DNA of 64,000 bases from JAICKN01 sp036489565 (GCA_036489565.1 DASXFN010000097.1:1-64000); one strand, 5' to 3'. Positions 17,360 to 27,763 are shown, counted from the first letter of the stretch. The notes: a model not told the origin generated them from the sequence alone. Translations and numbers: made by a program.

Positions 17360-18529
17360 TCATTTCGCAGAACAAAGTGACCGCATGACCGCCAATAACT
17401 CTTCGACGTGAAGGCTCCAGCTAAATTCGAGAGCGCGCGCTTCTCCAGCCTTCAACATTTTTCCCTGCAATTCTCGTCGCCCGGAAAGTTCGAGAATGCG
17501 ATCCGCCAGTTCTTGCGGCGAAAAGCGGTCGAAATAAATTGCTGCATCCCGGCAGATTTCCCGATGTACCGGAAGATCCGAGGCCACTACCGGAAGTCCG
17601 CATGCCATGGCTTCCACAAGCGGATGTGCAAAGGTCTCCGCATAGGATGCACTTACATAGATTTGACAGGCACGATAAACACGGTGCAACAGGGGATTGG
17701 GGATGTGTCCTAGTTCAATAATATTTGCAGCAATCCCCAATTCCTGAATGAGGGTCGCGGCGCGTTGCACCTGATAGGAACCGGGCGTTTCATCCGGCCG
17801 CAGGCGGCACGTCAAAAATAATTTCACGTCTTTGCCGTAATTTTGGCTTAAGAGAGCAACCGCACGAAAAAGCGTCTCGAAATTGCGATAGTAGTTGTAG
17901 TGGCTCACAAACAGTAAGCGCAGAGCGTTGGGGGAAGAATCCAGCTTGCTCAGAACTTCCCGAGGCAAAGGCGCTGAATCCCTAAAAAACGCACCTTGAT
18001 CGAAGCCATGATGAATCGCAACAATTTTCTCTTCTCCAGTCCATTGCTGCAAATCGCCAGCAAAGGATTGGCTGGGAGCGACCGTGCAATCCGCCCAGGC
18101 AATGGAACGCGTGGCCAGCGCGCTTCGTGCATAGTGCTCGGCCAGCATCCGGTATTCGTGCCGATTGCGGAGATCGCGCGAAAAATCTTTTGAAAGATAA
18201 AGTGAGTTTCCGGAAAGCAGAACCTGCGGCACGGGACTATTCCTTAGCGCGAAATTTCCCGTCGAGAGCAGTACGTCCGCATCCGCGGCTCGAATTTGCC
18301 TGGGAATGCGGAACTGCTCCCACAAAAATCGCCGCCCTGCCCCCTGGCCGAGCGGCGATTTCAGAACTGTAACATTCGCGGGTAGCGGAAGTTGGCTGCA
18401 AGAGTTCGGATCAATGGCAACGATTATTTGGACGTCCTTACGCAGAGAAAGATGAGGAATTACATTTCGCAGATAAGTCAGTCCGCCCCCGGCGCTTGCG
18501 GCTGTCCCATTCACAAACAGGCGCATCAT
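17360..18529 (-). CDS. GT4-type glycosyltransferase, last gene of the exopolysaccharide minus arm
   Basis: The 389-residue GT-B enzyme begins with a Gly-rich loop (NGTAASAGGGLTYLRNV) and has the C-terminal donor-site E-x7-E motif AETFAHPLVEAMACGLPVVAS. It should add a sugar from a nucleotide donor to the lipid-linked repeat unit on the cytoplasmic side. Its ATG overlaps the stop of the polymerase/ligase gene by 4 bases. Donor and linkage are unknown. Confidence 0.9.
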   Translation of the reverse strand: MMRLFVNGTAASAGGGLTYLRNVIPHLSLRKDVQIIVAIDPNSCSQLPLPANVTVLKSPLGQGAGRRFLWEQFRIPRQIRAADADVLLSTGNFALRNSPVPQVLLSGNSLYLSKDFSRDLRNRHEYRMLAEHYARSALATRSIAWADCTVAPSQSFAGDLQQWTGEEKIVAIHHGFDQGAFFRDSAPLPREVLSKLDSSPNALRLLFVSHYNYYRNFETLFRAVALLSQNYGKDVKLFLTCRLRPDETPGSYQVQRAATLIQELGIAANIIELGHIPNPLLHRVYRACQIYVSASYAETFAHPLVEAMACGLPVVASDLPVHREICRDAAIYFDRFSPQELADRILELSGRRELQGKMLKAGEARALEFSWSLHVEELLAVMRSLCSAK

Positions 18530-19959
18530 TGTCCCGGTATTGCCGGAGTGAATTCGGGATACGAAGAACTCCTCCCATGGAAGCTGGGTGCCTCGACAAA
18601 GCCTGGGGCCGGCAGCCGTTCGGGAAGTAGATCAGGCAACATGAAGGTAAAGCTCCAAAAAAATACGCAAAGATACGATCCCACGGCAAACATCCAATCC
18701 TCAAAAAAGGCGCCAACAATCCCGGCGAGAACAATGGCGCAAACAGGAATGAAGAATTGAGAAGCAACATCACTGCGCCGCATATGGAGAAAGCCCAACC
18801 ACAGATATCTTATGAGCAAGAACATCAGCCCCGCGAAGGGAATAATTCCCACCAGGCCCACCCATTCCGCGATGGCCAAGTAGCTGTTGCCGTGCTCACG
18901 CGACGTTCCCGCGAAAGAACGTAACGCATCTACCCGCTCTTTCTGGTCCACCCCCAAAAAACTGGTGCCAAACCCCGTCCCGAACCATGGGCTTTGTTGG
19001 ATGGACGCTATGGTTTCATCCCAGGGAGTTTTGCGGGAGGCAAGGATTCCCTCCTCAGGACGGCCTTTGTAAACGAATGCATTCACCAATGAATCCGCAT
19101 TTTCCCCTGATTCCAGCGGACGGAAAGTAATCACCAGCAATGCTGCAACACCTACGACCGCCAGTCCTTTGAACAACAAGCGGTAACGTCGCAGGCCGAT
19201 ACACAAGAAGGCGCATGAAACAAGCCCGGCGGAAATGCTTGCGCGCGAATAGCTATCGAGGCACAACAGCAAAGCCAATAAAAAAATCAAAGTCCTTCGC
19301 ATGCGCGCTGCGCGTGTCTCGGCGATGATGCTTCCCCATAACAAAACCGGCATGACCGCAATGCCCATGACAGCACCCAAGGAGTTCGCGTTTCCAAAGA
19401 ACGAATAGTTGAAAACTCCGTAGGAAATTGCCGTCAAACACACCAACAGTTCACAGGCTTGCAACAATCTCTTGGGAAAATTCGGGTTGCCCAGAATCGC
19501 TATGCGCGCTCCTCCTGCGCCGTACAGGAATAAGAGCAACAGGCTGACTGATTTCAGCATAGAAGCTCCCGGCGAATTGGAAAACATCGCTGAGGTCGAA
19601 GCAGTAATGCAACAAACAGCGGCACACAAATGAAATGTCCCAAAGGAGCAATGGTAATTTTTCAAGTAGAGGACCATGCCGGCAACACTTCCGAATGCCA
19701 GCAACGCCCATCGCAGACTGGTCCACACGCTCACCGGGGGCACAGATGTGCCTGATGCCAGAAAAATAAGCAGGAGCACAGGAAGGAACCGCCGCTCAAA
19801 ACGCCATGCGATTACCAGCAACCCTTCCAGGAAGATCAGCCCGGAAAGTCGAACCGGATCTGTAAAAGACCCCGGACTTGAAAATGCGGCGTGAACCAGA
19901 AGAGCGGTCAACAAAACGAACGCTCCAGCCGCGAATAACTTATACCGCGCGTCACGCAT
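18526..19959 (-). CDS. O-antigen ligase / Wzy-family polymerase (first copy)
   Basis: The 477-residue polytopic membrane protein has about a dozen hydrophobic segments and a periplasmic loop (SREHGNSYLAIAEWVGLVG) typical of the Wzy_C domain. The reading frame is open further upstream, but ATG at 19959 has GGAGAGG before it and overlaps the previous gene by only 8 bp, so I chose it. Such proteins polymerise repeat units or ligate glycan to an acceptor in the periplasm. A second family member lies in the divergent arm. Confidence 0.88.
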   Translation of the reverse strand: MRDARYKLFAAGAFVLLTALLVHAAFSSPGSFTDPVRLSGLIFLEGLLVIAWRFERRFLPVLLLIFLASGTSVPPVSVWTSLRWALLAFGSVAGMVLYLKNYHCSFGTFHLCAAVCCITASTSAMFSNSPGASMLKSVSLLLLFLYGAGGARIAILGNPNFPKRLLQACELLVCLTAISYGVFNYSFFGNANSLGAVMGIAVMPVLLWGSIIAETRAARMRRTLIFLLALLLCLDSYSRASISAGLVSCAFLCIGLRRYRLLFKGLAVVGVAALLVITFRPLESGENADSLVNAFVYKGRPEEGILASRKTPWDETIASIQQSPWFGTGFGTSFLGVDQKERVDALRSFAGTSREHGNSYLAIAEWVGLVGIIPFAGLMFLLIRYLWLGFLHMRRSDVASQFFIPVCAIVLAGIVGAFFEDWMFAVGSYLCVFFWSFTFMLPDLLPERLPAPGFVEAPSFHGRSSSYPEFTPAIPGQ

Positions 19960-21100
19960 GGCAAGCCTCTCCAAGCGATAACGCCGCTTCCGCGATCCCT
20001 CCCGCGCAGCATTGCGGGGAATATTGCATGATCCGTTGGCGGCTGCGTTGTCCCATGATCCAGCGCATTTCTGGATTATTGGCAATCATCTTCAAAGCCG
20101 TAGTTAACTCATCCGGGTGTTGAGAGCGAACCAGAAGACCATTCCAATTTTCTTCCACAAGGTCTCGCGCACAACCAGCCGCATCGGAAACAATTACAGG
20201 CAATCCGCAGGCCATCGCTTCATTCACCACCAAACCCCAAGGGTCGGTATAAGTAGGAAGAATGCAAGCCTCCGCCAGCGCGTAGTAGTGCGGCAGTTCT
20301 TCTCTCTGCACAAAGCCGGGAAACTTCACCATGCCACAACCCAGCTTGGCGGCTTGCGCCGTCAATTCAGATTTTGCCCGGCCATTTCCCACGAAAACCA
20401 ATCCGATTTCATTTCTCAGGTCGTCGGGCAATTTGCGGTAGGCTGCAAGCAGGTCGAATACGCCTTTTTCTTCAACCAGCCTCCCAACATAAAGGAAGAA
20501 CCGCTGGGGCAACTGCAATTTTTGCCTGTAACAAATTGCTTCGCTGCGGGCCTGCTCCGCATTACGGGAAAAGAAATCTATGTCCACGGCATTAGGCGCC
20601 ACAAAAATGTTTTCAGGAGAAACATTGAAATCGCGGACATATTCAGTGGAGGATTTTCCAGGCACTACAAAAGCACGGCAATTCGCGATGAATTTTCTTT
20701 TTAGAAGTTCAACCAGAGCATGTCTGCCGCGCCTGTCGTTGGCGGTGCTTTCTACCCAGGCCAGGAATGGTACATGCCGCTTCCGCGCCCAGGCCATCGC
20801 CTGCCATGACGCAATATAGTTGTAGCCTCCGCATAAGATCACTTCCGGAGCAATCTGCTCCAGTGCGGCGCTAAGTCCGCGATTCAACAGGATGTTCCGC
20901 TCCCAATAACGGCGCCGCCAGGAAGGAAGCACCTGATAAGAAAATTGGATTTCGTCTTTATAGACCATCCACTCCCGTTGCGTGGGATCGGTATCTGCGA
21001 GAAAAATCACATGCAACTGGATATCGTTTTGCCTGGCAAGCGCATTGAATACGGGAATGCGATACGGAGAAATAATTTCGGTCAGGATCACGAGTTTCAT
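19952..21100 (-). CDS. GT4-type glycosyltransferase
   Basis: The 382-residue protein begins MKLVILTEIISPYRIPVFNA and has a GT-B fold with FLYVGRLVEEKGVFDLL and the donor-site segment DPWGLVVNEAMACGLPVIVSD. In that segment the first acidic residue of the E-x7-E motif is Asp. The start at 21100 overlaps the preceding stop by 4 bases (ATGA). It is part of the exopolysaccharide minus arm; the sugar is unknown. Confidence 0.9.
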   Translation of the reverse strand: MKLVILTEIISPYRIPVFNALARQNDIQLHVIFLADTDPTQREWMVYKDEIQFSYQVLPSWRRRYWERNILLNRGLSAALEQIAPEVILCGGYNYIASWQAMAWARKRHVPFLAWVESTANDRRGRHALVELLKRKFIANCRAFVVPGKSSTEYVRDFNVSPENIFVAPNAVDIDFFSRNAEQARSEAICYRQKLQLPQRFFLYVGRLVEEKGVFDLLAAYRKLPDDLRNEIGLVFVGNGRAKSELTAQAAKLGCGMVKFPGFVQREELPHYYALAEACILPTYTDPWGLVVNEAMACGLPVIVSDAAGCARDLVEENWNGLLVRSQHPDELTTALKMIANNPEMRWIMGQRSRQRIMQYSPQCCAGGIAEAALSLGEACHA

Positions 21101-22293
21101 CCGGCACACTCGCGGTAAAGATCGCTGAGCCGTTGTGCCTGGTGTTGCAATGTCAGGCTTTTAAGAATAGTCCTGCGTGCGGCCAGCCGCATCCGATTGC
21201 GCAATTCGGCATCCTCAAACAGAGTGACCAGGGCCTGTGCCAACTCGCCCACATCGGCATCGCCGACAAGCCAGCCATTCTTGCCGTGCTCAATCACCTC
21301 CGCAATGCCCTGTCCGCGGCAAGCTATCACCGGCTTGGCCGCCGACATGGCTTCCAGATAAGCACAGCCTAAAGCTTCGTATCGGCTGGGAAGAGCAAAA
21401 ATCGTGCACTGGCGCAATGCCTCGGCTACGCTGTCGCGGCTTTGGCGCCCAAGAAACCGGACCTTGTTGGCAATCTTCAGTTCACCGGCCAGCGCCTGCA
21501 ATCGTTTTAATTCCGCGCCTTCCCCGATGATGTCACAGGAAACTTCTGGGATGCGCGATTGGATCATCGCCATCGCGCGCAACAACAGGTCATACCCTTT
21601 GATGGGGATCAGATTGCCGACACTCAAAATCTTCAAGCCGCTGGACTCGTTCGCGGGAGTGAAAATATTGGGATCAACTCCGTTGTAAACCACCGAGGTT
21701 GGGTAATTTCCATCCGCACCGTCCAACACCTTTTGCCTCACCGCTTCACTAATGCAAACGATCCTGCTGGCGGAGCGAAATACATGCCGCGTCATTCTGC
21801 GGCACCATTCTCCCGCGCGCCCTTTCACCTGATTTGTGAAATATGCGTCCAGCCCATGGACCGTTACGATGAAGGGAATGTGGAGCTGCCGCGCCAACAA
21901 TGACGCTGCATGTCCACAGGGGAGCGGAGCATGCGCGTGGATAAGGTCAATCGGCTGATGTGAATGAAGGCGGCGAACTCGCGAAACAAGGCTGGCAAAT
22001 AAAAACGCTCCTGCGGAGGAAAGCCCCACGCCGCCGGGTAAGCTCATGTACCTCATCCATTGCGCCGGAAACTGAGCGCAGGCATTTGTTTTTTCCGCGT
22101 AATAAGACTGCACCGCCTGCACCGAAGATTTAACTCCCATCAATTCCATCGTCTTGAGCGGCTCCGCTACAAAGCATCCCATAACCTCGTTTCTAACGCT
22201 GGGATAGAACGGCGCTATGGTGTACACATGCAACGGCCTCTGTTCCGTTCCTTCGTGCATCTCTCGAATATATGCCCCACATTCAAGCGGCAT
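21097..22293 (-). CDS. GT4-type glycosyltransferase
   Basis: The 398-residue GT-B protein has IHAHAPLPCGHAASLLA in the acceptor domain. SVGNLIPIKGYDLLLRA and the E-x7-E motif YEALGCAYLEAMSAAKPVIA lie in the donor domain. ATG at 22293 is chosen because GAGG lies 8 bases upstream; it overlaps the upstream gene by 11 bp. It is expected to work on lipid-linked glycan in the cytoplasm. Confidence 0.9.
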   Translation of the reverse strand: MPLECGAYIREMHEGTEQRPLHVYTIAPFYPSVRNEVMGCFVAEPLKTMELMGVKSSVQAVQSYYAEKTNACAQFPAQWMRYMSLPGGVGLSSAGAFLFASLVSRVRRLHSHQPIDLIHAHAPLPCGHAASLLARQLHIPFIVTVHGLDAYFTNQVKGRAGEWCRRMTRHVFRSASRIVCISEAVRQKVLDGADGNYPTSVVYNGVDPNIFTPANESSGLKILSVGNLIPIKGYDLLLRAMAMIQSRIPEVSCDIIGEGAELKRLQALAGELKIANKVRFLGRQSRDSVAEALRQCTIFALPSRYEALGCAYLEAMSAAKPVIACRGQGIAEVIEHGKNGWLVGDADVGELAQALVTLFEDAELRNRMRLAARRTILKSLTLQHQAQRLSDLYRECAG

Positions 22294-23368
22294 GCTGGCG
22301 ACCTCGCGCCGGGGCCAAATCAATAAATACTTGTTCCCATTGTCGCGTGATTACATCCCAATCAAAATGTTCGCTATGTTTGCGGCCCGCAGCCCCCAAA
22401 ACGGAACGCAACGGCGCATTCTTTCGCAATCCGTCCAGGCGCTGAAAAATCTCGGAGTCCGACTGGGTTAAATAGCCCGTCTGGCCATCGATCACCGTTT
22501 CCGGCTCATAATCTCTCCGCGCAATCACCGGTAGCCCGCACGCGGCAGCCTCAAGAATTACCTTGGGAGAGCCTTCCCACCGGGAAGGAAACAAGAAAAT
22601 ATCGGCTCGCTGATATTCCGTCCGCAATTCCTCTGCATTTAACAATCCCAGAAACTCAACATTCTGCAATTTTTCTTTGTGCGCGAAAGATTTCAGCTCC
22701 GCCGCCATCGTGCCTTCTCCGGCCAGCGCAAAAGTCGCGCCTGGAAAACGTTTTGCCGCCTCCAACACTAGTTGCGGCCCCTTAAACGGACGCAGCGACC
22801 CCGCAAAAAAAACTCGTGGACAAACATTTTGTTTCCGCAGTGCGTTGGGGGTAAAAAAAATTGTGTCCACGCCCGTGGGGATCACGCTGCTAGGCAATTG
22901 ATACTCTCGCTGTAAGCTTTTCTGCACCGCGGAAGAGTTGCTGAACAGGTGGTCACAACGCAGAATCGTTTGCTCCCAAAGACGCACCGCTTCGAGAGAA
23001 ATCGTTGGCTCATTCCGCAGATTGGTCTGGGATTCTACTGTTCCGATCACAACGCGGTTGTCCCGCCATTTTTTACGCAGCGACAAATAATACCGGCTGG
23101 CGGGCGATGATTTCAGGTAGAAAAGAATTTCATGTTTGCCCAGCAAAAACTCGCGGGCAATTCGTACCGTTTGCCGTCGCTTGGGCAAATGAACGAGCCG
23201 AGTATTGGGACGTTGCGTAATTCGAGGGTCGGGATTCCCTACGCAAAATACGCTCACGTGGAAGCGGGAGGAATCGAGCCTACAAATGATCTCGCGGGCA
23301 TTCGCCATTTGCGCGTTAGGCAATCCCTCATCGGCGAAGCTGTCTACCAACAGGCGAATGGGATTCAT
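22283..23368 (-). CDS. GT4-type glycosyltransferase
   Basis: The 361-residue protein has VFFAGSLRPFKGPQLVLEAA and the donor motif WEGSPKVILEAAACGLPVIA of GT4 enzymes. ATG at 23368 has GATGAGG five bases upstream; an in-frame GTG at 23383 has no such site. It is translated in series with the next three genes and lies 58 bp after the flippase. Confidence 0.9.
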   Translation of the reverse strand: MNPIRLLVDSFADEGLPNAQMANAREIICRLDSSRFHVSVFCVGNPDPRITQRPNTRLVHLPKRRQTVRIAREFLLGKHEILFYLKSSPASRYYLSLRKKWRDNRVVIGTVESQTNLRNEPTISLEAVRLWEQTILRCDHLFSNSSAVQKSLQREYQLPSSVIPTGVDTIFFTPNALRKQNVCPRVFFAGSLRPFKGPQLVLEAAKRFPGATFALAGEGTMAAELKSFAHKEKLQNVEFLGLLNAEELRTEYQRADIFLFPSRWEGSPKVILEAAACGLPVIARRDYEPETVIDGQTGYLTQSDSEIFQRLDGLRKNAPLRSVLGAAGRKHSEHFDWDVITRQWEQVFIDLAPARGRQHAA

Positions 23369-23426
23369 GAATACCTCATCCACGAGCGATTAATCTGCGC
23401 CCCGCCATTTAGCGGACCATGGAACA

Positions 23427-25031
23427 TTAGCTGTTTGCCTCAGAAGGATAAACCAAGTTTCGCGCCCGCGACCAAATCGCCGTCGTTATCAAACGATCAT
23501 CAGCATCGAGTCCAGAAACTAATGCCATCCCAACAAAAGATGCATACGCCATGAAACCGCCGAGACTGAGTTCAATCCATTTGGGCTGTCCGCTCGCGAA
23601 CCGCATCACGACATAAAGAGACAACGCAACCGCCAAAAATGCTGGAACTAGTCGCACAGAACTGCGGTTATATGGCAAGAGATGCAGCTGGTCATAAGCG
23701 CCTTTGAGGTACCACAAATTCACCAGCACGTTTGTTGTCGCCGCCGCGACCGCTGCTCCCAGAATGCCGAAAGGATGAATCAGTGTGAGGTCGAGCGCGA
23801 TCGTGACGGCTGCGGTGACCGCCTGAATTTTCAAGAGATGTTTTTCGTTTCCAGACATCAGCAACAAAGAACCTGATGAGCCGACCGCGCAATTTACCAG
23901 TTGCCCAACAGTACCCACCACCAGGACCGACCATCCCGCTTCGAACTCCGGACCAAAAATCCGCATTAAAGGTTTTGCGAATACGACCATAGTGGCGGCC
24001 AGGGGGAACGTGAAACCGAAGATCCATTTGGTCAGAGTTTGGAACATCCTGCCCATCATCTGGTATTCATAACGAGAGTGAAGATCGGAAATGATGGGAG
24101 AAAAAATCTGGTTCACCGATTGCAGAATGACCGGCACCAGAGCCGCCATTCCCGCTGCCAGCGCATAAATTCCAACCTGCCGTGGATTCAAATAAAATCC
24201 CAAGAAAATTTTATCTGTATGCAATATAAGAAATCCCAGAAACTCCATGGCCAGCGCGATGGCGGAAAATGAAACAACTCTGCCTTCCAACCGCGGCAGT
24301 CGTCCGTCATAAGATCGCGTTTTTGGCGGAGTCAGCTTCCACACCGTCGCTATTAGCAAAAGAAAGACAATTCCGTCCGCCGAGGCCTGCGCAATCAGAT
24401 ATCCGCGTAACCCCCAGCCCATCGCAACAAAAGCAACGGTGGAAAGCATCATCAGCGGAGTGCCCAGGAAAGTCGTGAGCACGGTGCTGCGTGCAACTTC
24501 CTTGTAACCGGCGAGCACTCGGGCAAAGAAAGTGTTAAATGTCCCAAAGCACATGAGTGCCGCAAATATCCACAAGTATCCGCTTAAGGCTGGCGCGTGG
24601 TAAAAGCGCACAGCGATCGTGGGCCCCGCCAGCAGAAGTATTGGAACAAATAGCAGATTGGTGAAAATCAGCATGAGAATGCTGCGAACAAGAAGTCCAC
24701 GCAGTAATTCGTACTGTCCTGTCGCTCGATATGCCGATACAAATCGCGTTGCGCAGCGGGAAAGCCCAAAAGCATTGAAAATGCCCAGCGAGCCAATGAT
24801 GGTCAGACCCAAAGTGTAAGTGCCCAGTGCTTCCGCACCTAATTCGCGGGTAAGGTAAATTTTGAAAAAATAGCCTGCCGCCAGGGCAAACATCCTCCCT
24901 GAAAAGTAAACGGAAGAGTGCCGCGAAACGCGGCCGATATGTTGCCGGAAGTCCGTGGATTGCAAAACGCGCGACGGGGAAACTTCATCCACCGTCTGTT
25001 CCGGTTCTTTTAGAGCTGCAGTTCCCGCCAT
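23427..25031 (-). CDS. Polysaccharide flippase (Wzx/PST family)
   Basis: The 534-residue membrane protein has about 12-14 hydrophobic helices and a short N-terminal cytoplasmic region. The pattern FKIYLTRELGAEALGTYTLG at the first helices is typical of Wzx/PST transporters. It should move undecaprenyl-linked oligosaccharide to the periplasmic face, where the polymerase acts. No Shine-Dalgarno sequence is visible before the ATG. A 172-bp gap separates it from the upstream gene. Confidence 0.9.
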   Translation of the reverse strand: MAGTAALKEPEQTVDEVSPSRVLQSTDFRQHIGRVSRHSSVYFSGRMFALAAGYFFKIYLTRELGAEALGTYTLGLTIIGSLGIFNAFGLSRCATRFVSAYRATGQYELLRGLLVRSILMLIFTNLLFVPILLLAGPTIAVRFYHAPALSGYLWIFAALMCFGTFNTFFARVLAGYKEVARSTVLTTFLGTPLMMLSTVAFVAMGWGLRGYLIAQASADGIVFLLLIATVWKLTPPKTRSYDGRLPRLEGRVVSFSAIALAMEFLGFLILHTDKIFLGFYLNPRQVGIYALAAGMAALVPVILQSVNQIFSPIISDLHSRYEYQMMGRMFQTLTKWIFGFTFPLAATMVVFAKPLMRIFGPEFEAGWSVLVVGTVGQLVNCAVGSSGSLLLMSGNEKHLLKIQAVTAAVTIALDLTLIHPFGILGAAVAAATTNVLVNLWYLKGAYDQLHLLPYNRSSVRLVPAFLAVALSLYVVMRFASGQPKWIELSLGGFMAYASFVGMALVSGLDADDRLITTAIWSRARNLVYPSEANS

Positions 25032-25203
25032 ATTTAGACTAGTGATCGCGCTTCAAACGTGCCTATGGACACGCCCGCAGCCGTCCCTGGCTACGAAAAG
25101 GGAGTTGTCTCATTATTGGAACTGGGTTGAACGCGGTTGCGATAGTACCTTCGCGGGAACCAGTGGTGGAAATCTCCGGCAGAGTTGCCAGGGCGAGAAG
25201 TTG

Positions 25204-26928
25204 TCAAATGGCGGTAAGCAGCGCCGGCCGTTCTTCCCTGGAAAATAGTCGTTCCAGTTCGGAGGTTGGAATGTTTGGCGCGAGGCCGCCTGTCACCGGG
25301 GCATCGCCAGCCTGGTTCTTAATGATGGCGGAAATCTTCAACAGCTCCGCTCCGGATCGCAAAGTATGGCCCACGCCGAACCGGCGGAACTGCTCTCCGT
25401 ACTCATGGTGCGGATATTCCAGCCATTGGCATAGAAAACACGGAACCCCAACCGCGGCGCATTCCATGGCTACCGTGGAAAGCACGGTCACCGCGAACCA
25501 GGCCTGCTCCAGCAACTGCGGCGTCAATGGTCCTGCCACTATCTCTACGCTCCTTTGTTGCTCGACCGAAAGAATTCTACGCACCAATGCTTTACGCCTT
25601 CGCACGCTCTCAAAGGGATGCAATTTGATGACGAGCTTGCGTCCCTCTTTGATGGCCATATCCGCGAGCGGCGGAAGCAGTTCGCTATAGATCTCGTTCC
25701 CTCTCGCTTTATTGGCCTCATACGGCTCCGAGAAAAAAACGATCGCACTTGCGGAACCACGCTGGCATTTCTCGGCAACTTGGGCCAGGCGATCCCGCGC
25801 GCCGGTTTGGATCTTATTTGCTGGTATGTTGCAAACCCGCGAGAAGTAATCCTGCTCCATTTCACTTTTGGCAATCACCACATCCGCGAACACTGGCACC
25901 ATGCGGTACCGCCAATCGAGCGCTCCGTGGTGACACGAAACCGTCGGAATATTTCTTCGCTTGCTTAGTAATACCGGAAGCAGCGTGTAAGGATTATTGT
26001 CACAGCACAACACGCTCTTGACCGGCTCACGCTCCAATACACCGAGCCACGCATCCCGAATTTTAAGCCCGCGCTTTACAAACTCAGGAAAGCCTTTCCA
26101 CAATCCCAACGAACAAGCGACGGAGGTCTTCGGATCGCGCGAAAGGTCGCGGCACAACTCTTGCCACATTTGTAGAATTTTTCCGTACTCTTCTGCTGAT
26201 TCCTGTCTGCAAGCATAGCCAGCCAGATCAGTGGTCGTAATGTTAGCGGGGAGATTGGCAATTTTCCCGCTTGCCCGCGTAGTAACCAGCAGGAAGTCCA
26301 AATCTGGAAGCTTCGAAGCAAAACTTGCCGCCGTTTTGGTAGCGTTGACGTACGCACTGGGCACAAGGACTACGTCCCCCTTCGCACTGTCCGTCTTTCT
26401 CGCGAAGTGACGGCGGAGGGTAAATCCCGCATCGTACTTGTCCCAGAAAATTTGTCGCAGCTCCCAAAATGGCAGCGCCCAAACTTCGCCGGCGTAATGC
26501 AGAAGCCTTCGGCGCAAGCTCGGCCCGCTCAGCAGATGGACGGGAAACATCCGCAAACGCTGGAGCATTTCTGCTTCCATGCAAGGCCGGGTAATAAAAA
26601 CTTCGTCGTTGCAGTTCAAGCTTTCGGCCAGGCGACAAACACTGGCAATCAACTGCATTTGATCATTGAAAAATAACACAAACAATTCCCACCAACGAAT
26701 GCCTTCCTCGTCTGCCAAAGAATCTCCCTTGGAGGAAATGTAGCGAATGAAATCGAGGTCCTCGCCTAGGCGGCAATACTGCTGGAACGGTATCGCCGGG
26801 CACTGGAATTCGCGCGTCCATTGAGCGTAGGTGTTCGCGGGCGCCCAGCTAAGATCAACGATCAAGTCCCATTTTTGCGATGCCCAACGCCGCGGCTGGT
26901 CCTCGGGATGAACCAGAAGTACTTTCAA
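25204..26928 (-). CDS. Large GT-B-like protein of the exopolysaccharide locus (TTG start)
   Basis: The 574-residue protein is not a standard GT4. It has a Rossmann-like opening (KVLLVHPEDQPRRW) and a middle region with SCHHGALDWRYRMVPVFADVV. KLHPFESVRRRKALVRR and the C-terminal STVAMECAAVGVPCFLCQW follow. These recall capsule-type and CDP-glycerol-type GT-B transferases (HG, K-HP and S-S---E motifs). The start is TTG with GGAG six bases upstream. A transferase or polymer-modifying role is inferred from motifs and context; the exact activity is unknown. Confidence 0.65.
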   Translation of the reverse strand: MKVLLVHPEDQPRRWASQKWDLIVDLSWAPANTYAQWTREFQCPAIPFQQYCRLGEDLDFIRYISSKGDSLADEEGIRWWELFVLFFNDQMQLIASVCRLAESLNCNDEVFITRPCMEAEMLQRLRMFPVHLLSGPSLRRRLLHYAGEVWALPFWELRQIFWDKYDAGFTLRRHFARKTDSAKGDVVLVPSAYVNATKTAASFASKLPDLDFLLVTTRASGKIANLPANITTTDLAGYACRQESAEEYGKILQMWQELCRDLSRDPKTSVACSLGLWKGFPEFVKRGLKIRDAWLGVLEREPVKSVLCCDNNPYTLLPVLLSKRRNIPTVSCHHGALDWRYRMVPVFADVVIAKSEMEQDYFSRVCNIPANKIQTGARDRLAQVAEKCQRGSASAIVFFSEPYEANKARGNEIYSELLPPLADMAIKEGRKLVIKLHPFESVRRRKALVRRILSVEQQRSVEIVAGPLTPQLLEQAWFAVTVLSTVAMECAAVGVPCFLCQWLEYPHHEYGEQFRRFGVGHTLRSGAELLKISAIIKNQAGDAPVTGGLAPNIPTSELERLFSREERPALLTAI

Positions 26929-27010
26929 CGCTCACTCCGCGAATTGGCGGGAGCACCCATATCGCCGAAAAACAATCGGTAACGAAAGATGGGTGGCATT
27001 TGGAGAGTGA

Positions 27011-27763
27011 TCAACTTGAGTGCAGTGCCTTCTGCACCACATGAGAATTCATGCTTGCCAACTGGCCGCCGTTTTCCATGACGGCCAGCGCCTCAGCCAA
27101 GGAAAAGTCGTCGCGATTGCCAAGGCGTGCATAGATCTCTCTGATAAGTTGCAAATCTTCAGGAGTATCAAGGGTCCAGCGATGGTGACTAAAATCAAAT
27201 GAACGCTTTACGCCTACGCACTGAAATATCTCCGGATGCTCGTAAAAATAGGGCGTGACATGCTCTAGTTCGTAGGGCCGTTTCGCCTGCTGCCACGCTC
27301 TCTCCAGGGCGTCAAACGTGCAAACCTCCACGTCCAGTCCCATAGGATAGATGCGGGGAACGCGGTTGCTCGCATAATCCGCATCCGATTTCAGGATGGT
27401 CATCACCGTTTCATCAATTAAATCAGGGTCCACCAGAGGATTATCGGCGGTCAGGCGTACGATGAGCCGCGCCGAATGTTCGAGAGCCGCGTGGTAATAG
27501 CGATCCAAAACATTTTCTCCCATGCCTCGAAAGCAACTTACGCCCAACCGCTGGCATTCCTTCACGATCGCATCGTCGCCACTCAATTCCGTAGTCGCTA
27601 CCACCGTCGCATGAGTAAGCCGCGACCGCCGCGCGCGTCTCACCACACGCCCTAAGACGGTTTCGCCTCCGAGATCCATCAACACCTTGCCAGGAAGTCG
27701 TGAACTGCCCATCCTGGCTTGAATGATGGCGACGATTTTCAAACTGGCTCGTTCCGTTTGCAT
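27011..27763 (-). CDS. SpsF/NeuA-like cytidylyltransferase
   Basis: The protein of about 250 residues has the nucleotidyltransferase signature VAIIQARMGSSRLPGKVL and LTADNPLVDP, close to SpsF-type CMP-sugar synthetases. It ends with HHRWTLDTPEDLQLI. It should activate an acidic sugar with CTP for the polymer. The ATG at 27763 or a TTG at 27742 (just before KIVAIIQ) may be the start. It is the first gene of the minus arm and diverges from the tyrosine-kinase gene. Confidence 0.85.
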   Translation of the reverse strand: MQTERASLKIVAIIQARMGSSRLPGKVLMDLGGETVLGRVVRRARRSRLTHATVVATTELSGDDAIVKECQRLGVSCFRGMGENVLDRYYHAALEHSARLIVRLTADNPLVDPDLIDETVMTILKSDADYASNRVPRIYPMGLDVEVCTFDALERAWQQAKRPYELEHVTPYFYEHPEIFQCVGVKRSFDFSHHRWTLDTPEDLQLIREIYARLGNRDDFSLAEALAVMENGGQLASMNSHVVQKALHSS

